A stretch of DNA of 64,000 nt from Bacteroidales bacterium (lineage in GTDB: Bacteria; Bacteroidota; Bacteroidia; Bacteroidales; UBA1402). A program made the translations under genes and the position numbers. Where the stretch lies: assembly GCA_017380635.1 (NCBI GenBank), contig JAFODP010000018.1, positions 124,001 to 188,000 of the forward strand. The letters are read 5' to 3'. Positions 45,244 through 54,291 of this stretch are shown here, piece by piece (positions within the stretch are counted from its first letter, which is position 1; each line of letters begins with the position of its first letter). The notes beneath the pieces were generated by a model. That model had not been told where the DNA came from. It saw only the letters and a list, made by a program, of their open reading frames with translations, and made no database searches.

Positions 45244-46329
45244 ATGGCTTCGAATCCGTTAATAGAAAAATTAGACTTGATTCAGACGCGTTTCGACGAA
45301 GTGGCGCAGCTCATTACGCAAAGCGACGTAATGTCCGACATGAAGCGTTATGCTAAACTCGGCAAGGAATACAAGGAACTCGATATCATCGTGAAAGCGG
45401 GCAAGGAATATCGTCAGCTGATTGCCAATATTGAGGAAGCCAAGGAAATTCTCGAAAACGAAAGCGATGCCGACATGCGCGAAATGGCCAAGGAAGAACT
45501 GGCCGCCAGCCAAGAACGTCAGCCTCAATTGGAAGAAGAAATCAAGATTCTCTTGGTGCCTGCCGACCCGCAAGACAGCAAGAATGCCATTGTGGAAATC
45601 CGTGGTGGCACGGGCGGTGACGAAGCGGCCATCTTTGCCGGCGACCTTTTCCGTATGTACAGCAAATTCTGCGAAATGAAAGGTTGGAAAACGGAAGTAA
45701 CCAGCAGCAACCCGGGCACTTCGGGCGGATACAAGGAAATCATCTTCACGGTGAGCGGCGAAAACGTCTATGGCATCCTGAAATACGAATCGGGCGTACA
45801 TCGCGTGCAACGTGTGCCTCAAACCGAAACCCAAGGCCGTGTACATACTTCTGCCTCTACCGTAGCCGTGCTTCCCGAAGCCGAAGAATTCGACATCGAG
45901 CTGAAGGAATCGGATGTAAAGGTGGACACTTTCTGTGCTTCAGGTCCTGGCGGACAAGGCGTTAACACTACTTATTCGGCCATTCGTCTGACGCACATTC
46001 CTACCGGTATCGTGGTACAGTGTCAGGACGAACGTTCTCAGTTGAAAAACAAGGCGCATGCTTTCCAGGAATTGCGCACGCGTATCTACAACATGGAATA
46101 CCAAAAGTATCTCGACGAAATCACTTCGAAGCGTAAAACCATGGTTTCCACCGGCGACCGTTCGGCCAAGATCCGCACCTACAACTATCCGCAAGCGCGC
46201 GTTACCGACCATCGTATCAACTTGACTTTATACAATTTGAGCGCCGTTCTCGATGGCGATTTGCAAGGCATCATCGACCAACTGACCATTGCCGAAAATG
46301 CAGAACGTCTGAAAGCCAGCGACATTTAA
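45244..46329 (+). CDS. prfA: Peptide chain release factor 1
   Basis: Recognises UAA and UAG stop codons and triggers peptide release. It has 361 residues, normal length. The GGQ loop is in SGPGGQGVNTTYSAIRLTHIP (part: SGPGGQGVNTTYS); Gly-Gly-Gln is intact. GVHRVQRVPQTETQGR precedes it. The anticodon-like tripeptide region fits RF1: SSNPGTSGGYKE is in domain 2. It is in an operon with purM upstream (3 bases) and pyrF downstream (18 bases). Confidence 0.95.
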   Translation: MASNPLIEKLDLIQTRFDEVAQLITQSDVMSDMKRYAKLGKEYKELDIIVKAGKEYRQLIANIEEAKEILENESDADMREMAKEELAASQERQPQLEEEIKILLVPADPQDSKNAIVEIRGGTGGDEAAIFAGDLFRMYSKFCEMKGWKTEVTSSNPGTSGGYKEIIFTVSGENVYGILKYESGVHRVQRVPQTETQGRVHTSASTVAVLPEAEEFDIELKESDVKVDTFCASGPGGQGVNTTYSAIRLTHIPTGIVVQCQDERSQLKNKAHAFQELRTRIYNMEYQKYLDEITSKRKTMVSTGDRSAKIRTYNYPQARVTDHRINLTLYNLSAVLDGDLQGIIDQLTIAENAERLKASDI

Positions 46330-46347
46330 TCATTAATACTTTGCCTT

Positions 46348-47172
46348 ATGAAAAGAAGCGATTTAATCGAAAATATCAAGCGTAAAAAATCTTTCCTCTG
46401 CGTAGGTTTGGATACCGATATCAAAAAAATCCCCGCGCATCTGTTGCAGGAAGAAGATCCTATTTTCGCATTCAACAAAGCCATCATCGATGCCACGCAA
46501 GATTTGTGCATCGCCTACAAACCCAACCTTGCTTTCTACGAAAGTATGGGTGTAAAAGGCTGGATTGCTTTCGAAAAGACGGTGAATTACATCAAAGAAA
46601 ATTATCCCGACCAGTTGATTATTGCCGACGCCAAGCGCGGTGATATCGGTAACACCTCGGCCATGTATGCCCGTTCTTTCTTCGAAGAAATGGACATCGA
46701 TGCCGTTACCGTTGCGCCTTATATGGGTGAAGACAGCGTGAAACCTTTCCTCGGTTACGATGGTCGTTGGGTGATTTTGCTCGCACTTACTTCCAACAAA
46801 GGCTCGATGGATTTCCAATTGACCACCGACAGCGAAGGCGAACGTCTCTTCGAAAAAGTGTTGCGCAAATCGCAGGAATGGGCCGACGAAGAAGCCATGA
46901 TGTACGTGGTGGGCGCTACCCGCGGCAGTTTGTTCTCTGACATCCGTGCCATCGCTCCCAATCATTTCTTGTTGGTACCCGGCGTGGGCGCACAAGGCGG
47001 AAGTTTGAAAGAAGTGGTGGAATATGGTATGAACAAAGATTGCGGTTTGATTGTAAACAGCTCGCGTCAGATTTTGTATGCTTCTCTGGGCGAAGACTTT
47101 GCCCAAGCAGCTCGCACAGAAGCCTTAAAAGTACAGAATGAAATGCAAGCACATCTGAAACTGATTTTCTAA
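46348..47172 (+). CDS. pyrF: Orotidine 5'-phosphate decarboxylase (long, type 2)
   Basis: Decarboxylates OMP to UMP, the last step of pyrimidine synthesis. The 274-residue protein is the longer type found in Bacteroidetes and actinobacteria. [18 protein letters not shown] at about residue 91 carries the catalytic Asp-Lys-Asp. [14 protein letters not shown] and [10 protein letters not shown] (phosphate site) are also seen. It starts 18 bases after prfA. Confidence 0.95.
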   Translation: MKRSDLIENIKRKKSFLCVGLDTDIKKIPAHLLQEEDPIFAFNKAIIDATQDLCIAYKPNLAFYESMGVKGWIAFEKTVNYIKENYPDQLIIADAKRGDIGNTSAMYARSFFEEMDIDAVTVAPYMGEDSVKPFLGYDGRWVILLALTSNKGSMDFQLTTDSEGERLFEKVLRKSQEWADEEAMMYVVGATRGSLFSDIRAIAPNHFLLVPGVGAQGGSLKEVVEYGMNKDCGLIVNSSRQILYASLGEDFAQAARTEALKVQNEMQAHLKLIF

Positions 47173-47188
47173 GCTTTCATCCCTATCG

Positions 47189-48409
47189 ATGTCGATGAGT
47201 TCCAAACAGAAAATAATCAACGATCCGGTATTCGGGTTTATCAACCTGCCTACCGGATTTTTGTACGATTTGTACCAACATCCCTACTTGTATCGCCTCA
47301 CGCGTATCATTCAGTTGGGATTATCGCAGATAGTGTATCCAGGCGCTACGCATTGTCGCTTTCAGCATATCACCGGTGCCATGTTTTTGGTAACCGAAGC
47401 CATCCGTCAATTGCGATTGAAAGGCCATGAAATCACCGATGCAGAAGCCGAAGGCCTTACTGCCGCTGTGATGCTGCACGATATCGGCCACGGACCTTTC
47501 TCGCACGTACTGGAACATTCTCTGTTTAAAGGTGTTTCGCACGAAAAAATTTCGCTTTGCCTCATGGAACGACTCAACGAGGAATTCCAAGGCAAATTGG
47601 ACATCGCCATCCAAATTTTTACCAACCAATATCCCAAGCGATTTCTGCATCAGCTCATTTCCAGTCAGTTGGATGTAGATCGCTTGGATTATCTTCGTCG
47701 CGACAGTTTCTTTACCGGCGTGGTGGAAGGCAATATCGGTTCGGCACGTATCATCAAGATGCTCAATGTGGTAGACGATCATTTGGTGATTGAAGCCAAA
47801 GGCATCTACTCTATCGAAAACTTCTTGATGGCCCGTCGTCTGATGTACTGGCAAGTGTATTTGCACAAAACTTCCCTGGCTGCCGAAAGAATGTTGGAAA
47901 ATATTTTGCAGCGCGCCAAAGAACTGATTGCCAAAGGAATAAATTTGCAAGCCTCGCCTTCGCTGCTGTATTTTCTGCATCAACCTTTGCAAGAAGGTGA
48001 AATCAACGAAACCGCCTTGCAACATTTCCTGCAACTCGACGACAGCGATCTCTGGCAAGCCATGAAACTTTGGCAGCATTGCGATGACGTGGTGCTTTCT
48101 ACCTTGTGTCACAATCTGTTGAACCGTCGCATTTTCAAAATCGTCCTCAGCGACAAAAAGCCGAGCAAGGAACGCATTCAAAGCGATTTGAAGAACATTG
48201 CCGAACGCTTCGGCATCAGCATGGAAGAAGCCAAATACTTCACCATCAACTGCGACGTGAGCAGCAACATTTACGACAACAGCGACTACGACATCGAGAT
48301 TCTGTACAACGACGGCAGCATCCGCCCCATCACCGAAGCATCAGACATTCTCAATATCGACGTGTTGTCGAAAAAGGTGAAGAAACACGCTTACGCCTAC
48401 ATCCGTTAA
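47189..48409 (+). CDS. HD-domain phosphohydrolase (dGTPase-like)
   Basis: A 406-residue HD-superfamily protein without signal peptide. YPGATHCRFQHITGAMFLV (part: HCRFQHITGAMF) gives the first His, MLHDIGHGPFSHVLEHSLF at about residue 90 the HD pair and following His, and QLDVDRLDYLRRDSF the last Asp. This is the layout of deoxynucleoside triphosphohydrolase-like HD proteins of Bacteroidetes; substrate unproven. Last gene of the phoH-pur-prfA-pyrF operon, 16 bases after pyrF; it overlaps the convergent aldehyde dehydrogenase stop by 4 bases. Confidence 0.88.
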   Translation: MSMSSKQKIINDPVFGFINLPTGFLYDLYQHPYLYRLTRIIQLGLSQIVYPGATHCRFQHITGAMFLVTEAIRQLRLKGHEITDAEAEGLTAAVMLHDIGHGPFSHVLEHSLFKGVSHEKISLCLMERLNEEFQGKLDIAIQIFTNQYPKRFLHQLISSQLDVDRLDYLRRDSFFTGVVEGNIGSARIIKMLNVVDDHLVIEAKGIYSIENFLMARRLMYWQVYLHKTSLAAERMLENILQRAKELIAKGINLQASPSLLYFLHQPLQEGEINETALQHFLQLDDSDLWQAMKLWQHCDDVVLSTLCHNLLNRRIFKIVLSDKKPSKERIQSDLKNIAERFGISMEEAKYFTINCDVSSNIYDNSDYDIEILYNDGSIRPITEASDILNIDVLSKKVKKHAYAYIR

Positions 48410-49797
48410 AGGATTTTCTTGACGAGACTGAACAGTTTATAAGGCATATAACGGAAAGGCAAATCTATCCACGTGCCGGTGGCAATGACGCTGCGATGAT
48501 GCGAGAACACCTCGAAACTTTTGCGTCCGTGATAGGCGTTCATGCCCGAATTTCCTACGCCACCAAAAGGTGCTTTCTCGTTGGCAATGTGCATGATAAC
48601 ATCGTTGATGCAAGCGCCTCCGGACAAACAGCGTTGCAAGATTTCCCAAGCTTGTTTTTCCTTGCCGAAATAGTAGAAAGCCAAAGGATGTTCGCGTGCG
48701 TTGACAAATTCGATTACTTTTTCCGAGAAACTTTTGCCTTGGTCGTCGAAAGTAATCATCGGGAAAACAGGGCCAAAAATTTCTTCCTGCATCACAGCAC
48801 TTTCGGGCGAAACTTCGTCGAGCAAAGTAGGTTCGATAAAGCGGCTTGCGGCCTCACATCTGCCACCATACAAGAGTTTTCCGTCCTTCAAATAGCCGCT
48901 CACGCGCTCGTAAGCCTTCTGGTTGACCATGCGCACATAATGCGGCGAAGTAGCGATATCATCTCCGTGCAAGTCCTTGATACTTTGCGCAAAAGCCTGT
49001 ACAAATGCTTCTTTTACCGAAGCGTGAATCAAGAGATAATCGGGCGCGATACAAGTCTGACCGCTATTGAGCGTTTTTCCCCAGGCGATACGTTTGGCCG
49101 CCAGTTTCACATCGGCATCTTTATCGACGATACAGGGACTTTTTCCGCCTAATTCCAAGACCACGGGCGTCAGATGTTCGGCCGCGGCGCGCATCACTTC
49201 GCGACCCAAAGCCGGACTGCCGGTAAAGAAAATCAGATCGAAACGCTCGGCCAACAAAGCCTGGTTCACCTCGCGATGTCCCTGAACAATAGCAATATAT
49301 CTATCGTCGAAATTTTCGCTTATCATCTCGTCCAGCACCTGCGACACATTCGGCACGTAAGGCGAAGGTTTCAGTATAGCCGTACAACCCGCGGAAATAG
49401 CTCCCACCAAAGGATTCAGCAGCAATTGCACCGGATAGTTCCAAGGCGCCATAATCAAAGTACATCCCAACGGCATGGGCTGGATAAAACTTCGCGAAGG
49501 AAACAGTTTCAATGGCGTGGGCACAGCTTGCTTTCGCGACCAACGGCGCAAATGTTTCAGATGTTGTCTGATTTCGGCATAAACAATACTGATTTCGGTA
49601 AGATAGGCTTCCTGATAGGATTTGTGCAAATCTTGCCAAAGTGCTTCGCAAAGGGGCTTTTCCCATTGTTTGAGCACCGCGAGCAAATGTTTCAGCATCT
49701 GTCGACGGAAAGAAATGGAGCGGGTTTTACCGCTGGCAAAATATTGGCGTTGTGCAGCCAAGGTTTGCGAAATGTACGATAAAGAAGTATTTTCCAT
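48406..49797 (-). CDS. Aldehyde dehydrogenase (class 3-like)
   Basis: NAD(P)-dependent aldehyde dehydrogenase of 463 residues, the shorter fatty/aromatic-aldehyde type. APWNYPVQLLLNPLVGAI (part: APWNYPVQ) is the coenzyme region, VVLELGGKSPCIV holds the general-base Glu, and LNSGQTCIAPDY the catalytic Cys at about residue 240. The C-terminal hydrophobic and basic end (PFRYMPYKLFSLVKKIL) could associate with the membrane. It stands alone with its 3' end overlapping the convergent HD gene. Confidence 0.93.
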   Translation of the reverse strand: MENTSLSYISQTLAAQRQYFASGKTRSISFRRQMLKHLLAVLKQWEKPLCEALWQDLHKSYQEAYLTEISIVYAEIRQHLKHLRRWSRKQAVPTPLKLFPSRSFIQPMPLGCTLIMAPWNYPVQLLLNPLVGAISAGCTAILKPSPYVPNVSQVLDEMISENFDDRYIAIVQGHREVNQALLAERFDLIFFTGSPALGREVMRAAAEHLTPVVLELGGKSPCIVDKDADVKLAAKRIAWGKTLNSGQTCIAPDYLLIHASVKEAFVQAFAQSIKDLHGDDIATSPHYVRMVNQKAYERVSGYLKDGKLLYGGRCEAASRFIEPTLLDEVSPESAVMQEEIFGPVFPMITFDDQGKSFSEKVIEFVNAREHPLAFYYFGKEKQAWEILQRCLSGGACINDVIMHIANEKAPFGGVGNSGMNAYHGRKSFEVFSHHRSVIATGTWIDLPFRYMPYKLFSLVKKIL

Positions 49798-49829
49798 AGC
49801 CTTTTATTTAGCGGAATTATTTGGACGGA

Positions 49830-49837
49830 CGAAAGTA
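49830..49837 (-). promoter_or_regulatory. Possible -7 element for the aldehyde dehydrogenase gene
   Basis: TACTTTCG on the minus strand, one mismatch to TAnnTTTG, 33 bases before the ATG. Confidence 0.35.
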
Positions 49838-49889
49838 GTACATTTTTTACGCTTTTGTAACATCCGACCAATTTTTGCAAGGTGTTTAT

Positions 49890-49920
49890 TTTGTTCTTCC
49901 CTTAGCTTGCACTATCTTCG
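49890..49920 (+). promoter_or_regulatory. Promoter of the lpxD-lpxC-lpxA operon
   Basis: TTTG (49890-49893), 19-base spacer, then TATCTTCG (49913-49920, one mismatch to TAnnTTTG), 39 bases before the lpxD ATG. Confidence 0.65.
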
Positions 49921-49958
49921 CGTAATTTTAGCAATTAGAAAGATTCAAGGATAAAAAC

Positions 49959-51005
49959 ATGGAGTTTACAGCTCAACAAATCGCTGATTATCTGCAAGGT
50001 ATCGTAGAAGGAGATCCCAATGTCACGGTAACCAACTTCAACAAAATTGAAGAGGGAAAACCTGGCGGTATCTCTTTTTTGGCCAATCCGAAATACACGC
50101 ACTACATTTACGAATCGAAAGCTTCTATTGTATTGGTAAACAAAGATTTCGTAGCAGAGAAACCCATCAGTGCCACCTTGGTTCGCGTGGACGATGCCTA
50201 CGCGTCTTTGGCCAAACTGATGCAATTGGCCGTTTCCTATAAGCCTCGCCGCAAAAAAATCGAGTGGCGCAGCCATGTAGCTTGCTCGGCAAAAATCGGC
50301 AAAGGCGTATATGTAGGCGCGTTCAGCTATATCTCCAAAAAAGCCGTCATCGGCAAGAACAGCCAGATTTATCCGCAGGTTTTTGTTGGTGAAAACGTTA
50401 AAATCGGCGAAAACTGCATCATTTATCCCGGCGTCAAGATTTATCACGACTGTATTATCGGCAACAATTGCATCTTGCATGCAGGCGTGGTGATTGGTGG
50501 CGACGGTTTCGGCTTCGCGCCGCAAGAAGACGGCAGCTACAAGAAGATTCCCCAGATGGGAAATGTCGTATTGGAAGACGATGTGGAAATCGGTGCCAAC
50601 ACCACCGTCGATCGTGCCACCATGGGTTCTACCATCGTTCACAAAGGCGTAAAACTCGACAACCTCAACCAGATTGCGCACAATGTGGAAGTGGGCGAAA
50701 ATACGGTGATGGCAGCCATGAGCGGTATTGCCGGTTCGTCGAAAGTGGGAAAAAATTGTATCATTGCCGGACAAGTGGGCATTGCCGGACATTTGCAGAT
50801 TACTGACAAAGTTACCCTGGCTGCGCAGACCGGTGTCATTTCCAATATCAGCGACAACAGCACGCCTTGGTTCGGTTCGCCCGCCATGCCCATAAAAGGC
50901 TATCTGAAGTCTTACACCTTGTTCCGCAAATTCCCTGATATCTACAAAGAATTGCAACAATTACGCAAAGAATTAAACGAATTAAAAAACAACAATAACC
51001 AATGA
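49959..51005 (+). CDS. lpxD: UDP-3-O-acylglucosamine N-acyltransferase
   Basis: Adds the N-linked hydroxyacyl chain in lipid A synthesis. The 348-residue protein has the N-terminal uridine-binding domain (about 1-100), then left-handed parallel beta-helix hexapeptides ([28 protein letters not shown]; part: [18 protein letters not shown]) and a short C-terminal helical end with repeated Leu/Asn. The catalytic His lies in [14 protein letters not shown]. First gene of the lpx operon; its stop overlaps the lpxC start by 4 bases (ATGA). Confidence 0.96.
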   Translation: MEFTAQQIADYLQGIVEGDPNVTVTNFNKIEEGKPGGISFLANPKYTHYIYESKASIVLVNKDFVAEKPISATLVRVDDAYASLAKLMQLAVSYKPRRKKIEWRSHVACSAKIGKGVYVGAFSYISKKAVIGKNSQIYPQVFVGENVKIGENCIIYPGVKIYHDCIIGNNCILHAGVVIGGDGFGFAPQEDGSYKKIPQMGNVVLEDDVEIGANTTVDRATMGSTIVHKGVKLDNLNQIAHNVEVGENTVMAAMSGIAGSSKVGKNCIIAGQVGIAGHLQITDKVTLAAQTGVISNISDNSTPWFGSPAMPIKGYLKSYTLFRKFPDIYKELQQLRKELNELKNNNNQ

Positions 51006-51919
51006 ACAAACAACTTACGCTCAAAGATACGTTCAGCGTTTCCGGTAAAGGCTTGCACACCGGCTTGCCCATTACCGCCACTTTCCAACCGGCCCCCGAG
51101 GGAAGCGGCATTTGCTTCAAACGTGTCGATTTGGCGAATCAACCTGAAATCCGTGCCTTGGCTGAATTTGTAGAACAGACCGAAAGAGGTACCGTCTTGG
51201 TGAAAGACGGCGTTACCGTGAGCACCATCGAACACGCCTGCGCAGCGCTCTATGCCGCCGGCATCGACAATTGCATCATCGAAGTGAACGGACCGGAAGT
51301 GCCCATTCTCGACGGCAGTGCCATTGAATTCGTGAAAGGCATTCAGCAAGTGGGCACCGTGGAACAAGACGCAGAAAAAGAATATTATATCGTTCGTGAA
51401 AAAATAGAAGTGAGCGACCCCAAGACCGGCGCTTCGCTGATAGTTTTGCCTTACGACAGTTTCAGCATCACTTGTCTGATCAGCTTCAATTCGCCCATTT
51501 TGAACAACCAGTTTGCTCGTTTGGAACGCATGGAAGATTTCGGCGAAGAAATTGCTGCCTGCCGCACTTTTGTCTTCGTTCGCGAAGTGGAACTTTTACT
51601 CAAACACAACCTCATCAAGGGTGGCGACCTGGACAATGCTTTGGTTATCTACGACCAACCCATTCCACAGGAAGAGCTCGACCGCATTGCCGACATCATG
51701 AAAGTGCCGCACAAGAGCACCGAACAATTGGGCTACATCAACAACAGTCCTTTGCGTTTCGACAACGAGCCCGCCCGTCACAAACTGCTCGATCTTACCG
51801 GCGACATCGCTTTGATTGGCAAGCCTTTGAAAGGTCACATCATCGCCATGCGTCCGGGTCATAAAATCAACAACCAATTGGCGCGTCTGATTCGCACCCA
51901 AATCGAAAACAACAATTAA
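51002..51919 (+). CDS. lpxC: UDP-3-O-acyl-N-acetylglucosamine deacetylase, without FabZ domain
   Basis: Zn-dependent committed step of lipid A synthesis. All catalytic regions are present in 305 residues: [17 protein letters not shown] (zinc His), [27 protein letters not shown] (zinc His and Asp) and [11 protein letters not shown] (general-acid His). Most Bacteroidetes LpxC proteins I know continue into a FabZ dehydratase domain (about 460 residues in total). Here the chain stops right after the LpxC domain, and lpxA starts 6 bases later, so the fusion is absent rather than missed. It overlaps lpxD by 4 bases. Confidence 0.95.
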   Translation: MNKQLTLKDTFSVSGKGLHTGLPITATFQPAPEGSGICFKRVDLANQPEIRALAEFVEQTERGTVLVKDGVTVSTIEHACAALYAAGIDNCIIEVNGPEVPILDGSAIEFVKGIQQVGTVEQDAEKEYYIVREKIEVSDPKTGASLIVLPYDSFSITCLISFNSPILNNQFARLERMEDFGEEIAACRTFVFVREVELLLKHNLIKGGDLDNALVIYDQPIPQEELDRIADIMKVPHKSTEQLGYINNSPLRFDNEPARHKLLDLTGDIALIGKPLKGHIIAMRPGHKINNQLARLIRTQIENNN

Positions 51920-51925
51920 ACAACT

Positions 51926-52705
51926 ATGATAACAGAAAACCACGCCTTTGTGCATCCCGAAGCTCAAATCGGAGCCAACGTCATTATCGATCCTTTTGCG
52001 TATGTCGATAAGAATGTTGTCATCGGCGACGGCACGCATATCTACGCTCATGCTTGTGTTCTTTCAGGCAGCCGCATCGGCAAGAATTGCAACATTTATC
52101 ACGGCGCCGTGGTGGGCGGCATTCCCCAAGACTTGAAGTTTGTTGGCGAAGACACCACTGTAGAAATTGGCGACAACAACAATATCCGCGAATTTGCCAC
52201 CATCCATCGTGGTACGGCCTCGAAAGGCAAAACCGTCATCGGCAACAATTGCTTGATTATGGCTTATTGCCACGTGGCCCACGACTGCGTGCTGCACAAC
52301 AACATCATCATGTCGAATGCGGTGCAGTTGGCCGGAGAAGTAGAAGTGGAAAATTTCGCCATCATCAGCGGCGGCAGCTTGGTGCATCAGTTCACGCGCA
52401 TCGGCGCACATTGCATGGTGCAAGGCGGTAGCAAAATCAACAAAGACATTCCTCCTTTCAGCATCGTAGGTCGCGAACCTATTTCGTATTGCGGCATCAA
52501 CTCAGTGGGGTTGCGTCGTCGTAATTTCACAGCCGAACAAATTCACAACATCCAGGATGTGTATCGTTATCTCTACCTTTCCGGAAAAAATGTGAGCGAA
52601 GCGCTTGAATCTATAAAAAATGAGCTTCCCGATACACCGGAAAGAGAAATGATTGTTAATTTTGTCAGCGCCTCCGAAAGAGGTATTGTCAAAGGTATCA
52701 TTTAA
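51926..52705 (+). CDS. lpxA: UDP-N-acetylglucosamine O-acyltransferase
   Basis: First acylation of lipid A synthesis, using a 3-hydroxyacyl-ACP. It has 259 residues, normal length. The beta-helix is made of hexapeptides (IGANVIIDPFAYVDKNVVIGDG; part: AYVDKNVVIGDG). The catalytic His is in MAYCHVAHDCVLHNN at about residue 120, and the C-terminal helical bundle begins near GLRRRNFTAEQIHNIQ. It follows lpxC by 6 bases and precedes the acidic protein by 12. Confidence 0.96.
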   Translation: MITENHAFVHPEAQIGANVIIDPFAYVDKNVVIGDGTHIYAHACVLSGSRIGKNCNIYHGAVVGGIPQDLKFVGEDTTVEIGDNNNIREFATIHRGTASKGKTVIGNNCLIMAYCHVAHDCVLHNNIIMSNAVQLAGEVEVENFAIISGGSLVHQFTRIGAHCMVQGGSKINKDIPPFSIVGREPISYCGINSVGLRRRNFTAEQIHNIQDVYRYLYLSGKNVSEALESIKNELPDTPEREMIVNFVSASERGIVKGII

Positions 52706-52717
52706 TTTGCTACGACT

Positions 52718-53275
52718 ATGGTTTATCAATTCCGTATTTTTTCAGACGAAATCGATTTATTCGAACGCATTATCGAGATTGATTCAGACGCTTTGTTCAG
52801 CGATTTTCACCAAGCCATTCTGGACAGCGTAAAATATAAAAACGACGATGTAACTTCTTTCTTCCTTTGCGACGACCGCTGGGAAAAAGAGTTGGAAATC
52901 ACGCTTTTGGAAATGGCACTGAATCCCGAAGAAGACACTTGGGTAATGGATAAAACTCGCTTGAGCGAATTGGTGGAAGACGAAGGTCAACGCTTGCAAT
53001 ACATGTTCGACTCTATCAACGAACGCGCATTGTACATCGAATTGGAAGAAATCCGTTCGGGTCATCTGGCCAAAGCCAAGTGCGTGGATGCTTCGGGCGA
53101 AGCTCCCGTTCAGCATATCGAAGAAGATTTCGACAAGACCATCCAGGCTATCCTGAAAGGTGAACAAACGGGCGGCGGTTTCGATTTGGACGGCGACTTC
53201 TATGGCGACAGCGAATACGACCAGGACGAATTCGATTTGCAAGGCTTCAACGACGATTTCTCAGACGATTTTTAA
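52718..53275 (+). CDS. pRiA4b ORF-3-like acidic protein
   Basis: A 185-residue cytoplasmic protein with the plasmid pRiA4b ORF-3-like fold in its first 120 residues (MVYQFRIFSDEIDLFERIIEI; FHQAILDSVKYKNDDVTSFFLCD; part: FHQAILDSVKYKND). The last 50 residues are very acidic (DGDFYGDSEYDQDEFD, NDDFSDDF). Function unknown; the family was first noted on plasmids and next to transposons, but this copy lies in a stable operon between lpxA (12 bases) and miaA (22 bases), which argues for a housekeeping role. Confidence 0.75.
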   Translation: MVYQFRIFSDEIDLFERIIEIDSDALFSDFHQAILDSVKYKNDDVTSFFLCDDRWEKELEITLLEMALNPEEDTWVMDKTRLSELVEDEGQRLQYMFDSINERALYIELEEIRSGHLAKAKCVDASGEAPVQHIEEDFDKTIQAILKGEQTGGGFDLDGDFYGDSEYDQDEFDLQGFNDDFSDDF

Positions 53276-53297
53276 AAACTCGACGGGCGTTCCCGAT

Positions 53298-54188
53298 ATG
53301 AAAAGACTCATTGTCTTGACCGGTCCTACCGGCGTAGGAAAAACAGAACTCAGTTTGCGTTTGGCGCGCGAGCTGGGTTCTCCTATTTTTTCGTGCGACT
53401 CCAGGCAGATGTTCCGCGAGATGTCCATCGGCACAGCCAAGCCAACGGCCGAGCAATTGGCGCAAGCGCAGCATTATTTCGTCGATAATCTGTCCATTCA
53501 CGATTATTACAGCGCAGCGCGCTTCGAAAGCGAAGCTTTAGCCATGCTCGAAGAGCATTTCCAAACGCACGACAATGCCTTGATGGTGGGCGGTTCCATG
53601 CTTTACATCGATGCTATCTGCAAGGGCATAGACGACATGCCCGACGTGGACGAAGACCTGCGCCGCGAACTCTTGCAACGCTACGAAGAAAAAGGACTGG
53701 ACGACATTCTGGCACAATTGCGTTTGCTCGACCCCGACTACTACAACGAAGTGGACAGAAAGAACCACAAACGCGTGCTGCACGGATTGGAAATCTGTTT
53801 GATGACGGGCAAGCCTTTTTCGTCTTTCCGCCGCAAACAAGCCAAAGAACGACCTTTCGATATAGTGAAGATATGCTTGCATCGGCAGCGCGAAGAGTTG
53901 TACGCGCGCATAGATGCGCGCGTACAACTCATGATGGACGAAGGCCTGCTCGAAGAAGCACGCGCCCTTTATCCTTATCGCCATCTGAACGCACTGAAAA
54001 CCGTAGGATACAGCGAACTTTTCGCTCATTTCGACGGCCATTGCAGCCTAGAAGAAGCCATCGCAAAAATCCAGTTCAACACCCATAAATACGCCCGCAA
54101 ACAGCTCACTTGGTTTCGTCGTGACGGCGACTATCACTGGTTTGAGCCTACGCAAGAAAAAGACATCTTCGAATTGCTGCAACTATAA
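53298..54188 (+). CDS. miaA: tRNA dimethylallyltransferase
   Basis: Transfers a dimethylallyl group to A37 of tRNAs reading UNN codons. The start at the ATG at 53298 gives 296 residues. The P-loop GPTGVGKTE is at residues 8-16 and FSCDSRQMFREMSIGTAKP (part: DSRQMFREMSIGTAKP) follows, with VGGSMLYIDAICKG and QFNTHKYARKQLTWFRRD (part: HKYARKQLTWFRRD) later. Inside it, bases 53895-53930 form a near-perfect 36-base palindrome. Last gene of the lpx operon. Confidence 0.95.
   Translation: MKRLIVLTGPTGVGKTELSLRLARELGSPIFSCDSRQMFREMSIGTAKPTAEQLAQAQHYFVDNLSIHDYYSAARFESEALAMLEEHFQTHDNALMVGGSMLYIDAICKGIDDMPDVDEDLRRELLQRYEEKGLDDILAQLRLLDPDYYNEVDRKNHKRVLHGLEICLMTGKPFSSFRRKQAKERPFDIVKICLHRQREELYARIDARVQLMMDEGLLEEARALYPYRHLNALKTVGYSELFAHFDGHCSLEEAIAKIQFNTHKYARKQLTWFRRDGDYHWFEPTQEKDIFELLQL
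53895..53930. repeat. Perfect 17-bp inverted repeat inside miaA
   Basis: GAGTTGTACGCGCGCAT, two bases AG, then the exact reverse complement ATGCGCGCGTACAACTC. It encodes ELYARIDARVQL of MiaA. Such a long perfect stem is unusual in coding DNA. Confidence 0.95.
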
Positions 54189-54233
54189 GTGTATATTTAT
54201 TGATTTTGAGCTCATTTTATCGAGCAAAAGCAT

Positions 54234-54241
54234 TACCTTTG
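54234..54241 (+). promoter_or_regulatory. -7 element for mutA-mutB
   Basis: TACCTTTG, a full TAnnTTTG match, 50 bases before the mutA ATG. No cobalamin riboswitch features are seen in the 103-base gap. Confidence 0.55.
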
Positions 54242-54291
54242 TCTGTTTTTGAAAATTCATTTAATTTTTATCAATATTATTCCTAGTTATC

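Noticed and set aside
54189..54291. Cobalamin riboswitch before mutA, or before the UroD-type operons
   Set aside because: The gaps are about 100-125 bases and contain no B12-box-like sequence or large paired region.
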